Below, in pieces: positions 27,208 to 35,189 of a stretch of 64,000 bases of DNA. Each line of letters starts with the position of its first letter. The first letter of the stretch is position 1. The position numbers were made by a program, and so were the translations under genes. Origin of the DNA: Phycisphaerae bacterium. Its GTDB lineage: Bacteria; Planctomycetota; Phycisphaerae; Sedimentisphaerales; UBA12454. The stretch lies in the NCBI GenBank assembly GCA_041652575.1, contig JBAZHC010000002.1, positions 62,001-126,000 on the forward strand. The letters run 5' to 3'. Below the pieces are notes generated by a model that ran no database searches, was not told where the DNA came from, and saw only the letters and a list, made by a program, of their open reading frames with translations.

Positions 27208-27507
27208 TTATTTGCCGAGAGCTTCGAGGGCGTCCATAACTTCCACCGCGGCGTGCATATAAGCCGGCCCGACGCCCATAACGACCGCAACCGCCGCAGT
27301 TTCGGGAATCTGCTCTTTACTTGAGCCGGTTTCAAGACATTTTTTAACATGTGCCCTGATGCAGGGGGAACATTGAATCCCAACGGCAATGCTGAGAGCA
27401 ATAAGCTCTTTTTCACGAAGGCTGATAGCTCCGTCAGTCATAACCTTGCTGAAAAGTGTGCCGAAACCTGCTGTCATTGCGGGGGCGTCTTTTTGCATCT
27501 TTTTCAT
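27208..27507 (-). CDS. Carboxymuconolactone decarboxylase / AhpD-like protein
   Basis: 99 residues of the CMD family. The peroxidase-like CSPCIRAHVKK (near residue 50) has the CxxC redox pair and the following His of AhpD-type proteins, and LREKELIALSIAVGIQC precedes it. Usually involved in peroxide reduction or hydroxy-acid metabolism. The start is uncertain: the frame remains open upstream of the ATG at 27507 but offers no better start and no clear Shine-Dalgarno site. Confidence 0.85.
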   Translation of the reverse strand: MKKMQKDAPAMTAGFGTLFSKVMTDGAISLREKELIALSIAVGIQCSPCIRAHVKKCLETGSSKEQIPETAAVAVVMGVGPAYMHAAVEVMDALEALGK

Positions 27508-27558
27508 GGCTTTGCCGATTTGCGCGTAAAAATCTTTTATGTTTGACGTAAATTTTTA

Positions 27559-27652
27559 AAGGAACCTCTAATAATTCGGAAAATTGAGATTGCTTTCCCC
27601 GCCTGCGCGGGGGCAGGCTTTCCTCGCAATGGCAATTTTTAGAGGTTGCCTT
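27559..27652. repeat. 94-bp MITE-like palindromic repeat
   Basis: The ends AAGGAACCTCTAA and TTAGAGGTTGCCTT are inverted repeats that match except for one missing base. Nested inside are GAGATTGC and GCAATGGC with a GC-rich centre (CCCGCCTGCGCGGGGGCAGG). The inner sequence resembles the widely dispersed 'GATTGCTTC...CCTCGCAATG' bacterial repeats. The element lies between two minus-strand genes and codes for nothing. TTAA flanks both ends. Confidence 0.65.
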
Positions 27653-27657
27653 AACCT

Positions 27658-28155
27658 TTATCCTATTCTTGTCAGCATATTTTTGATGAAGCCGTCGAGT
27701 ACTTTTTTCGGCACATCCTGCAGCTCCGGTTCAGGTTTTTTGGCTTTTAAAAGCTTTTCGAAAATGGCTTTGGCCTGTGATTTATACGGCACAATTCTTT
27801 CCGCCAGATTGTGGGCCTCATCGAGTGAGCCGTCGGCCATTAGCCGGAGATATTTGATTATTTGGGCCGTGAACTCTTTTTCATTCATATTTTTGAATGT
27901 TTCAGCATCGGATGGTTCCTCCGTCTCGTGCAGAAGTGATTCGGTGATATTGTATGTTTCCTGCATCATCCGCCGGTATCTCACTTCTTCGGTCTCATCT
28001 ACCGGCGACAGCGTCAGTTCTTCTTCATTTTCGTCCGGAGGCAAAGGTATATAACAGCGATGATTGCAGAAAGGACATTTGCCCCATTTGCCGCCCGCGT
28101 TATCGGGTGCGACAATCTTTTTTTTGCAGCTCTCACAATGTAAAGTGATTGGCAT
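27658..28155 (-). CDS. Zinc-ribbon protein of unknown function
   Basis: 165 residues. The first 35 residues carry two CxxC knuckles (CESCKKK and CPFCNHRC), a zinc ribbon like those in many planctomycete proteins. The remainder is acidic and helical, with no catalytic motif. ATG at 28155 lies 15 bp after the queF stop on the same strand. Confidence 0.8.
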   Translation of the reverse strand: MPITLHCESCKKKIVAPDNAGGKWGKCPFCNHRCYIPLPPDENEEELTLSPVDETEEVRYRRMMQETYNITESLLHETEEPSDAETFKNMNEKEFTAQIIKYLRLMADGSLDEAHNLAERIVPYKSQAKAIFEKLLKAKKPEPELQDVPKKVLDGFIKNMLTRIG

Positions 28156-28170
28156 TTTCAGCCTCCTTCC

Positions 28171-28515
28171 TTAATGGGGATACTGGGCTGTAACTTCAGT
28201 AGTGATGCCGCCCCTGGGAGTAAATTTTGCGGTCACTTTCATTTTTGCGGGGCTGCATACGGAAACGAGTTCGTCGAGTATCTCGTTCGTCAGTGCCTCG
28301 TAAAATATCCCCTTATTTCTGAAGCTTTGCATATAAAATTTAAGACTTTTCAGCTCGATGCATTTTTTGTCCGGGCAGTAATCGATGACAATTTCGCCGA
28401 AATCGGGCTGGCCTGTTTTTGGGCACAGGCTGGTAAATTCCGGGCACCGGATAGTAATGGTGTATTCACGGCCCGGCCGCGGATTGTCAAAAAGCTCGAT
28501 TTTCGACTGGTTCAT
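28171..28515 (-). CDS. queF: NADPH-dependent preQ0 reductase (QueF), short form
   Basis: 114 residues, the unimodular QueF. Reduces the nitrile of preQ0 to preQ1 with NADPH. The catalytic Cys is in EFTSLCPKTGQPDFGEIVID, followed by PDKKCIELKSLKFYMQSFRN, the family signature. It diverges from queC across 80 bp, in which I find no preQ1 riboswitch consensus. Confidence 0.95.
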   Translation of the reverse strand: MNQSKIELFDNPRPGREYTITIRCPEFTSLCPKTGQPDFGEIVIDYCPDKKCIELKSLKFYMQSFRNKGIFYEALTNEILDELVSVCSPAKMKVTAKFTPRGGITTEVTAQYPH

Positions 28516-28595
28516 TGGTTTACCTTTATATATAATCAGGCCGTAATACTATAATATAATATCATAATTTTGGCAAGTGGAGTAATTTCTGATTT

Positions 28596-29294
28596 ATGGC
28601 AAAAAAGATTAAAAAAGCCGTTGTTCTGCTCAGCGGAGGGCTGGATTCCGCGACAACGCTGGTGATTGCTAAATCCAAAGGCTTTAAATGTTATGCCATG
28701 ACCTTTCGTTATGGTCAGCGGCATGGTATCGAACTAAAAGCGGCCCAAAAAAACGCCAAGTTTTTTAAGGTTCAACATTTAATTGTCGATGTCAATCCTG
28801 CGGTGTTTCTCAATTCGGCACTTACCGACAAATCGATAAAAGTGCCGATAAACAGAAGAATCGACACATCGAAAATACCGGTTACTTATGTGCCTGCAAG
28901 GAACACAATATTTTTAAGTTATGCACTGGCGTTGGCGGAGTCGATTGGTGCGTTCGATATTTTCATCGGCGTAAACGCGACTGATTACAGCGGCTATCCA
29001 GATTGCAGACCTGAATACATCGATGCTTTTGAAAAAATGGCCAATCTTGCCACCGCTGCCGCCGTTCAGAAAAAAGGCAAATATAAAATTCATACTCCGA
29101 TTATAAAAATGTCAAAATGCCAAATCATTAAAACCGGAATCCGTCTTGGCGTGGATTATTCAAAAACTCATAGTTGTTATAACCCGGACAAAGAAGGCAG
29201 GCCCTGCGGCAAATGCGATTCGTGCCGGCTCCGTCTCAATGGCTTTGAACAGGCAGGCCTTAAAGACCCGGTTAAATATAATATTACGTTATAG
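28596..29294 (+). CDS. queC: 7-cyano-7-deazaguanine (preQ0) synthase
   Basis: 232 residues. Makes preQ0 from 7-carboxy-7-deazaguanine using ATP. N-terminal PP-loop LLSGGLDSATT, middle PVTYVPARNTIFLSYALA, and the C-terminal zinc site HSCYNPDKEGRPCGKCDSC. It is followed by queE after a short gap of repeat-like sequence. With queF, queE and queG it provides most of the queuosine path; queD, tgt and queA are not in this window. Confidence 0.96.
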   Translation: MAKKIKKAVVLLSGGLDSATTLVIAKSKGFKCYAMTFRYGQRHGIELKAAQKNAKFFKVQHLIVDVNPAVFLNSALTDKSIKVPINRRIDTSKIPVTYVPARNTIFLSYALALAESIGAFDIFIGVNATDYSGYPDCRPEYIDAFEKMANLATAAAVQKKGKYKIHTPIIKMSKCQIIKTGIRLGVDYSKTHSCYNPDKEGRPCGKCDSCRLRLNGFEQAGLKDPVKYNITL

Positions 29295-29340
29295 TTTTAT
29301 TTTTTTTATCTCTGTGTTCTCTGTGAACTCTGTAGCTAAT
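29295..29340 (+). repeat. CTCTGTG-type dispersed repeat fragment
   Basis: Consists of a T run and the imperfect unit CTCTGTGTTCTCTGTGAACT then CTGTAGCT, which matches the style of the 'TCTCTGTG..CTCTGTGGCT' sequences common in many bacterial genomes. It fills the gap between queC and queE and has a relative at 37643-37668. Confidence 0.4.
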
Positions 29341-30012
29341 ATGCAAAACGATAAAATAAACATTTCTGAAATCTTTTATTCGATTCAGGGTGAAGGTATC
29401 CTTGCAGGCAGACCGTCTGTATTTATAAGGCTCGCAGGCTGTCCGCTGCGATGCAGATTCTGCGATACGAAATACGCGATCGATTCGAAAGCGGGGAAGT
29501 TAAGGACGATTGAGAAAATAGTAAAGCAGGTTAAAAAATACAAAACGGATTATATCGTAATCACCGGCGGCGAGCCGATAATTTGTCCGCATTTACCAGT
29601 GCTTTGCAATGCGTTGAAAAAATACCATATCACAATTGAAACGGCAGGCATTAAATTCGTCCCCGGCCTCGAATGCGACCTTATGAGTATCAGTCCGAAA
29701 CTTTCCAATGCTTATCCGAAAAATGCCAATAAAAAACAATACCTCAAAACCGATCAGTTGAAAAAACTTATGGATAATTACGCTTGCCAGTTCAAGTTCG
29801 TGATTGAAAAGGCAGGCGATGTCGACGAGGTCGAAAAAACACTGAGGAGTATAAGAATCGATCGGTCGGATGTTATGCTTATGCCGCAGGCGAAAAATCT
29901 GCCCGAATATTTGAAGAGAAGTTTTCTCATCGCTCGGCTGTGCAAAAAACATCATTTCGCATTTTCGCAAAGACTGCAAATTATGCTATGGCAAGGCGAA
30001 AAGGGAAAATAA
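29341..30012 (+). CDS. queE: 7-carboxy-7-deazaguanine synthase
   Basis: 223 residues, radical SAM enzyme that makes the 7-deazaguanine core. SIQGEGILAGRPSVFIRLAG leads into the cluster CPLRCRFCDTKYA; VITGGEP is the SAM-binding region. The ATG at 29341 gives the usual N-terminus; the open frame upstream overlaps queC and is not family-like. No good Shine-Dalgarno site precedes it. Confidence 0.94.
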   Translation: MQNDKINISEIFYSIQGEGILAGRPSVFIRLAGCPLRCRFCDTKYAIDSKAGKLRTIEKIVKQVKKYKTDYIVITGGEPIICPHLPVLCNALKKYHITIETAGIKFVPGLECDLMSISPKLSNAYPKNANKKQYLKTDQLKKLMDNYACQFKFVIEKAGDVDEVEKTLRSIRIDRSDVMLMPQAKNLPEYLKRSFLIARLCKKHHFAFSQRLQIMLWQGEKGK

Positions 30013-30105
30013 TTTTCATCCGTTTTTAATACAGATTCTTATTGAAACCTGTCGGTTTTATGCCTATAAATTAGGTAAGATTTTGTATGAAAATGGAGTT
30101 TTCGA

Positions 30106-31575
30106 TTGAAGATAACGGATTTAAGACCTGTTAAGAGTGCACATCAGTATTTTGTGCCGATAGGTAACAAAAATATGGGAAAAAAGTCGCCATCGGAAGG
30201 TAAAAAATATCATTTTATCGGAATCGGGGGTGTTGGAACAAGCGCTCTTGCCGCCGTTTTAATGAAGGAAAAAGCGATTGTCAGCGGTTCGGATATGCAG
30301 GAATCTGTCCTGACCGACCGGCTGTCAGTCGATGGAGCCGCCGTAAAAATAGGCCACACCGCTACTAATTTGCCAAAAGAGGTGGATGGGGTAGTTATTT
30401 CAGCGGCCGTAAAAGACGACAATCCGGAGCTTTTGGAAGCTCGCCGCAGAAAGATAATGGTTTATAAATACGCCCAGATGCTCGGTTTGGTTATGGACCG
30501 GTATAAAGGGGTTGCAATTTCCGGCACTCACGGCAAAAGCACAACGACCGGCTGGCTGGTTTATGTATTGAAAAAGCTTGGTATCGAGCCCAATTTTGTC
30601 GTTGGTGCCGACATTACACAGCTTGGCTCATCGTCGGGTATAGGCAGCAGTGAAATTTTTGTCGCTGAAGCCTGTGAGTATGACAGGAGTTTTTTGAATC
30701 TTCGTCCTCAGGTTGGGGTTATCTTAAATATTGAGCCGGACCATCTGGATTATTATTCAGACATTAACGAGATTGTTTCTGCCTTCGGTGATTTTGCCAA
30801 TGGTATCAGGACTGACGGTGTGTTGATAGCCGGCGGTGAGGACAAAAACATTGCCAGGTTGCTTCCTGCCCTGAGGGACAGGCGTATTTTGACATTTGGT
30901 TTGAAGGACAGCTTTGATTATTCAGCGGCGCAGATTGCACAATTTCCAGACAGGACGGAGTTTACCTGTTTAATCAGGGGCAGAGAAGTCGGCAGAGCGG
31001 TTTTAAATCTTCCCGGCGAGCACAATGTAAGGAATGCTCTTGCTGTAATTGCCGCTGCTGATTCGCTGGGTCTCGATATTGGTGCGGTACTGGATGTTAT
31101 GGGTGGTTTTGAGGGTATGGACAGACGGCTGATGAAAAAGGCCGAGATAAATGGTGTTACCATTTACGATGATTACGCTCATCATCCGACTGAGATAAAA
31201 GCGAGTTTAGCGGCTATGAGGCAGAAGTATGACGGCAGGAAGATTTTCTGTGTTTTCCAGCCGCATCAGTACAGCAGGACGCGGTTTTTGCTTAAGGATT
31301 TTGCCGAGAGTTTCAAACTTGCCGATATAACTATTGTGCCGGACATCTATTTTGTCAGGGATACGGAAAAAGCAAGGAATGAAGTTAATTCCGAAATGCT
31401 CGTAAATGCGATAAAACAGAAGGGCAGTGAAGCTGTTTTTATCGATTCTTTCGAAAAAATTTGCGAATTTCTCAAAAATAACGTAAAATCCGGCGATATT
31501 TTAATGACTATGGGAGCCGGTAATGTCTGGAAAGTTGCAGATGAATATATTCAATGGCTTAGAAAAAATAATTGA
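30106..31575 (+). CDS. murC: UDP-N-acetylmuramate--L-alanine ligase
   Basis: 489 residues. Adds L-Ala to UDP-MurNAc in the cytoplasm. HFIGIGGVGTSALA is the N-terminal nucleotide-fold signature (near residue 36), the ATP site is GTHGKSTTTGWLV (near 143), and DDYAHHPTEIKASL (near 351) confirms the family. The TTG start at 30106 has GGAG eight bases upstream; an ATG at 30175 is an alternative that would still keep the whole fold. It overlaps murB by 53 bp. Confidence 0.95.
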   Translation: MKITDLRPVKSAHQYFVPIGNKNMGKKSPSEGKKYHFIGIGGVGTSALAAVLMKEKAIVSGSDMQESVLTDRLSVDGAAVKIGHTATNLPKEVDGVVISAAVKDDNPELLEARRRKIMVYKYAQMLGLVMDRYKGVAISGTHGKSTTTGWLVYVLKKLGIEPNFVVGADITQLGSSSGIGSSEIFVAEACEYDRSFLNLRPQVGVILNIEPDHLDYYSDINEIVSAFGDFANGIRTDGVLIAGGEDKNIARLLPALRDRRILTFGLKDSFDYSAAQIAQFPDRTEFTCLIRGREVGRAVLNLPGEHNVRNALAVIAAADSLGLDIGAVLDVMGGFEGMDRRLMKKAEINGVTIYDDYAHHPTEIKASLAAMRQKYDGRKIFCVFQPHQYSRTRFLLKDFAESFKLADITIVPDIYFVRDTEKARNEVNSEMLVNAIKQKGSEAVFIDSFEKICEFLKNNVKSGDILMTMGAGNVWKVADEYIQWLRKNN

Positions 31576-32419
31576 AAAAGACTATCCGCTGGGTGAAAGC
31601 ACCTGGTTTGGTCTTGGCGGCAAGGCGGAATATTTTATTCGCCCCCAAAACGTTGACCAGCTTGCGGATGTCGTCAAACGCTGCGCCGAGAACAATATGC
31701 CGGTGCGGATTTTGGGATTCGGCTCGAATCTTCTTGTCCGTGACCAGGGCGTAAAAGGTGTCGTACTGAAACTCGACAGCGAAGCTTTCTGTAAAACAGG
31801 ATATGATGAATTTTATCTTCGTGTCGGCGCCGGAGCGGATTTGAGTAAACTGGTGCTTGATTGTGTCCGAAAGGGCCTGGGCGGAATCGAGATACTTGCG
31901 GGCATACCGGGTTCTGTAGGCGGAGCGGTTAGGATGAATGCCGGCGGAAACTTCGGCGACTTCGGCTCGGCTATCGAATCAGTCACGCTGATGGATAATC
32001 AGGGCAATGTCTTTGAAAAGTCCAAGCCGGAGCTGTCTTTCGATTACAGGCAGACAAATATCACGGCCAAATTCATACTTGACGCGAAAGTAAAATTGTA
32101 TGAAGCGGACCCTCAGCAGCTTCTGCGGACAGTAAAAGAAGTATGGATTTACAAGAAAAACACTCAGCCATTGAATACGAGAAACGCCGGCTGCGTTTTC
32201 AAGAATCCCAGAGGTATGGGCGCAGGGGCGATGATTGACCGTGCAGGACTGAAAGGCACGAAAGTCGGCGGCGCGGTTGTCAGTGAAAAACACGCTAATT
32301 TTATTATTGCTGAAAAAGGCTGCAAAAGCAGCGATGTTACTTCGCTGATTGAAACCGTTAAGAAAAAGGTAAAAGAAAAATTTGACGTTGAACTCGAACT
32401 TGAGATTGAAATCTGGTAA
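31523..32419 (+). CDS. murB: UDP-N-acetylenolpyruvoylglucosamine reductase
   Basis: 298 residues. FAD/NADPH enzyme completing UDP-MurNAc synthesis. STWFGLGGKAEYFIRP, then VRILGFGSNLLVRD and GIPGSVGGAVRMNAGG are family signatures; near the end come GCVFKNP and GAMIDRAGLKG. The ATG at 31523 lies inside murC with GGAG in front of it; another ATG at 31541 is possible. Part of murC-murB-ddl-ftsQ. Confidence 0.95.
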   Translation: MSGKLQMNIFNGLEKIIEKDYPLGESTWFGLGGKAEYFIRPQNVDQLADVVKRCAENNMPVRILGFGSNLLVRDQGVKGVVLKLDSEAFCKTGYDEFYLRVGAGADLSKLVLDCVRKGLGGIEILAGIPGSVGGAVRMNAGGNFGDFGSAIESVTLMDNQGNVFEKSKPELSFDYRQTNITAKFILDAKVKLYEADPQQLLRTVKEVWIYKKNTQPLNTRNAGCVFKNPRGMGAGAMIDRAGLKGTKVGGAVVSEKHANFIIAEKGCKSSDVTSLIETVKKKVKEKFDVELELEIEIW

Positions 32420-32440
32420 AGCATTTTTGGCATAATATAA

Positions 32441-33382
32441 ATGGATTCGGAAAATACGGGCGGTTTAAAAGTTGCGGTTTTGATGGGGGCGGTTGGCGCG
32501 GAACGCCAGGTCAGTCTCCAGAGCGGAAAGTGTGTATCTGACGCCCTGAAAAAGACCGGAATGCTCGAAATAGTCGAGCACGATTTCCTGCCGGACAAAC
32601 CCTGGATTCTCGACGACAAAAGCATAGACGTTTTCTTTCTCGTATTTCACGGCGAGTTCGGCGAAGGCGGCGATATGCAGGAAATCTGCGAACGAAAACA
32701 TCTGCTTTTTACCGGCTGTGATTCGAAATCGAGCAGACTGGCGTTTGACAAAATAGCCTGCAAAAAAGCCTTCGAAAAGGCCAAACTGCCCACTCCGCAG
32801 GCGATAGAAATCAGGAAAGCCTCGGATTTTGCCGATATCGAATCAAAGCTGAAAGTTATGGGCGCAAAATTTGTAATTAAACCCATAAGACAGGGCAGCA
32901 GCGTCGGCGTTCAAATTGTCGAAAGTTTTAAGAAAGCAAAAGTTGCCGCCGAAGAATGCTTCGATGAATTCGGCGATTGTATGATAGAGCAGTTTATAAA
33001 GGGGAGGGAAATAACCGTAGGAATTCTCGAAGATAAAACTTTACCTGTTATTGAAATCAAAACCTCGCGGCCGTTTTATAATTATACCGCCAAATATGAC
33101 GATAACGATACGCAGTATTTGTTCGATACCATACAGGATGTGCAGACATTGAACAGGATAAATGATACCGCCATGAGGAGTTTCAAGGCTCTCGGATGCA
33201 GGGATTTCAGCAGGGTCGATATGATTGTCAGCGATGACGGGACTCCTTATGTTATAGAGATAAATACGATTCCCGGCTTTACAACGCATTCGCTTTTACC
33301 CAAGGCCGCGGCAAAGGCCGGAATGGATATGAGCCGGTTATGTTCGAGAATAATACAAGCTGCACTGCAAAGGAAGGCCTGA
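32441..33382 (+). CDS. ddl: D-alanine--D-alanine ligase
   Basis: 313 residues, ATP-grasp enzyme. N-terminal VAVLMGAVGAERQVSLQSG, VFFLVFHGEFGEGGDMQ (substrate region), KPIRQGSSVGV (ATP), and EINTIPGFTTHSL at the C-terminus with the metal-binding Glu and Asn. It lies 21 bp after murB; its stop abuts the ftsQ start. Confidence 0.95.
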   Translation: MDSENTGGLKVAVLMGAVGAERQVSLQSGKCVSDALKKTGMLEIVEHDFLPDKPWILDDKSIDVFFLVFHGEFGEGGDMQEICERKHLLFTGCDSKSSRLAFDKIACKKAFEKAKLPTPQAIEIRKASDFADIESKLKVMGAKFVIKPIRQGSSVGVQIVESFKKAKVAAEECFDEFGDCMIEQFIKGREITVGILEDKTLPVIEIKTSRPFYNYTAKYDDNDTQYLFDTIQDVQTLNRINDTAMRSFKALGCRDFSRVDMIVSDDGTPYVIEINTIPGFTTHSLLPKAAAKAGMDMSRLCSRIIQAALQRKA

Positions 33383-34309
33383 TTGGCAGAAAAAAATAAA
33401 AAGTCATGGTTCGGTTTCAAAAAGAAACTTACCAAAACCGAGAAAAAGGAACGGTCAAAAGCCGTTCGCAATACGATAATTATTTTTGTGGTTATCGCCG
33501 TATGCGTGGCTTTAACGGCAGGATTTATTTTTCTCGATAGATTCGTAAAGAAGGGTTTGAATTTCGGCAAACAGCCGCTCAGGCTCGAACTGGTTAATGT
33601 GCCGGACTGGGTAAGCCCGGCGCTTCAGCAGGAAATACTCGCGACTGCGGGCAAAGGCGGAGTTAAATTCAGTCTCAATGAAACAATAGCAAGACAGGTC
33701 GGCGATAATCTCCAAACTTTTGCCTGGCTGTATAATACCCAGGTAAGCATTGGCGCCGAATCCATAGTTGTAAAGGCCAACTACAGAGTACCGGTAGCTA
33801 TGGTAAGAGCGGAAGACAAACAGTATTACATAGATTCTCAATTGATGGTTCTCGATTACATTCCGCTCAATAAACTTACAATTGTGGAGATAACAGGCGT
33901 TTCATCTCATCTGCTTACATCTCGTTCTGTCGGCACAAAATGGCAGAGTGACGATGTGGCCGCTGCAGTCGAATTAATTGAGCTTTTAGACAAGATGGAT
34001 AAACAGGTTGAGCCGAACAAGCCTTTGCTCGCTGAGCTGAAGTCAATCGATATGAGCAATTTTAACGGCAGGCGAAGCACTTCTCAGGCGCACATTGTGT
34101 TTTACGCAAAGGACGGCACAGAAATAAGATGGGGCGCACAAAAGGGCCAGTGGCACAAAAATCTTGAGGCAAGAGATGAGGAGAAACTGGCGATTCTTTA
34201 TAACACATATAAGGAACTCGGAACAATTCAGGTACGAGCCGCACAGAAGGGCAGTTTTATAGACCTGACCCGGCCGCAAAACCTTTCACTGCCGATTGAC
34301 AGGTATTGA
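33383..34309 (+). CDS. FtsQ/DivIB-like division protein
   Basis: 308 residues. A short basic cytoplasmic N-terminus, one membrane helix (about residues 29-50, NTIIIFVVIAVCVALTAGFI) and a periplasmic POTRA-like region (about 65-155) with QQEILATAGKGGVKFSLNE, followed by the beta domain. TTG start with AGGAAGG five bases upstream. The position after murC-murB-ddl is the usual one for ftsQ; neither ftsA nor ftsZ follows here. Confidence 0.82.
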   Translation: MAEKNKKSWFGFKKKLTKTEKKERSKAVRNTIIIFVVIAVCVALTAGFIFLDRFVKKGLNFGKQPLRLELVNVPDWVSPALQQEILATAGKGGVKFSLNETIARQVGDNLQTFAWLYNTQVSIGAESIVVKANYRVPVAMVRAEDKQYYIDSQLMVLDYIPLNKLTIVEITGVSSHLLTSRSVGTKWQSDDVAAAVELIELLDKMDKQVEPNKPLLAELKSIDMSNFNGRRSTSQAHIVFYAKDGTEIRWGAQKGQWHKNLEARDEEKLAILYNTYKELGTIQVRAAQKGSFIDLTRPQNLSLPIDRY

Positions 34310-34383
34310 AAAGAGCCACAAACCTTCTTGGCATCGGCGAAAGAACACTCTACTGAAAAATAAAAGAATACAGTATTCAGTAG
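34303..34383 (+). pseudogene. Remnant of a Fis-type HTH (NtrC-family regulator C-terminus)
   Basis: In a frame different from ftsQ, bases 34306-34353 read LKRATNLLGIGERTLY, then a TGA at 34354-34356, then KIKEY. This is the recognition helix-turn-helix of NtrC-type response regulators, with the Arg/Tyr normally after LY replaced by a stop. Only the last 20 or so codons survive. A small inverted repeat CTACTGAA/TTCAGTAG overlaps the end. Confidence 0.6.
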
Positions 34384-34411
34384 TTAACGAACAGTAATCA
34401 GGATTATATTT

Positions 34412-35110
34412 TTATATCCAGTTCAACCATTTCTGTAAGGTATCTCTGTTGGGAGGTTCTATCCCTTTTGTTATAGTGACCCAGTAATACTCATCTATTA
34501 ACTTAAGCGTAGTAATTCTGTTTGAATTGTTCAATCCAAAGATATTTGGTAAATCGGACAATTGCACATTAGCAGCTTGACACTGTTCTAAAAGGTCTGG
34601 AATAATGTGGTCTCTTAAATACTTAATGAAGTTTATATACAATTGACCTGCATTTCCGCTAATCGGTTTTTCTTCTTCTTGTAATTTTTCCCGAATTGCT
34701 CCGTCCCAGAGAGGAAGAGATTTAGGTCTTAAAGCAAATAAAATCTTTGTTGCTCCAGTCATACCAAATGAGCGTTTATTCGGAGCATTACTTATAGGTT
34801 TCAAAAGTTCTTCATAGGCCAATCTTACCCCCTTCAAATGGTTATCGTTTAATTCCCAAATGTTTGTGTTTTCATCTGGCAATCTATCGCCATACTGTTT
34901 ATGCCATTGTATTAGTTTTTCAGTTGCCGCTTCATCGGCATTTCTTGCGTTTCGCATGCGCCATTTTCTTAACCAATTAAGAAGATATTGTGAATGTCCT
35001 GGTTTTTCAATATTAAAATGGTCGCCTGTATTCCTCAAAAACTCCTCATAGGAACCGTCATCCATTTTGCTGAATATATATGATGTAAACGCCAATTCAC
35101 CGACTCTCAT
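34412..35110 (-). CDS. Uncharacterised protein, AT-rich, possibly acquired
   Basis: 232 residues, not recognised. The sequence is mainly helical and soluble, without signal peptide or membrane segment. GATKILFALRPKSLPLWDGAI (about residues 111-131) resembles a segment seen in small helical proteins of defence and accessory islands, but I cannot name a family. Base composition is clearly more AT-rich than its neighbours, so recent transfer is likely. ATG at 35110 with a GGAG-like sequence upstream (TAAGGAGAACA in minus sense). Confidence 0.65.
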   Translation of the reverse strand: MRVGELAFTSYIFSKMDDGSYEEFLRNTGDHFNIEKPGHSQYLLNWLRKWRMRNARNADEAATEKLIQWHKQYGDRLPDENTNIWELNDNHLKGVRLAYEELLKPISNAPNKRSFGMTGATKILFALRPKSLPLWDGAIREKLQEEEKPISGNAGQLYINFIKYLRDHIIPDLLEQCQAANVQLSDLPNIFGLNNSNRITTLKLIDEYYWVTITKGIEPPNRDTLQKWLNWI

Positions 35111-35189
35111 AGTTTGTTCTCCTTAATTTTTCTCAACATTACTTAGGTTTTTGTTTGTGTTACTGTCTCCATATACCTAACAATTAGAA

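Noticed and set aside
28516..28595. preQ1 riboswitch between queF and queC
   Set aside because: The 80 bp are AT-rich with no class I or II consensus that I can see.
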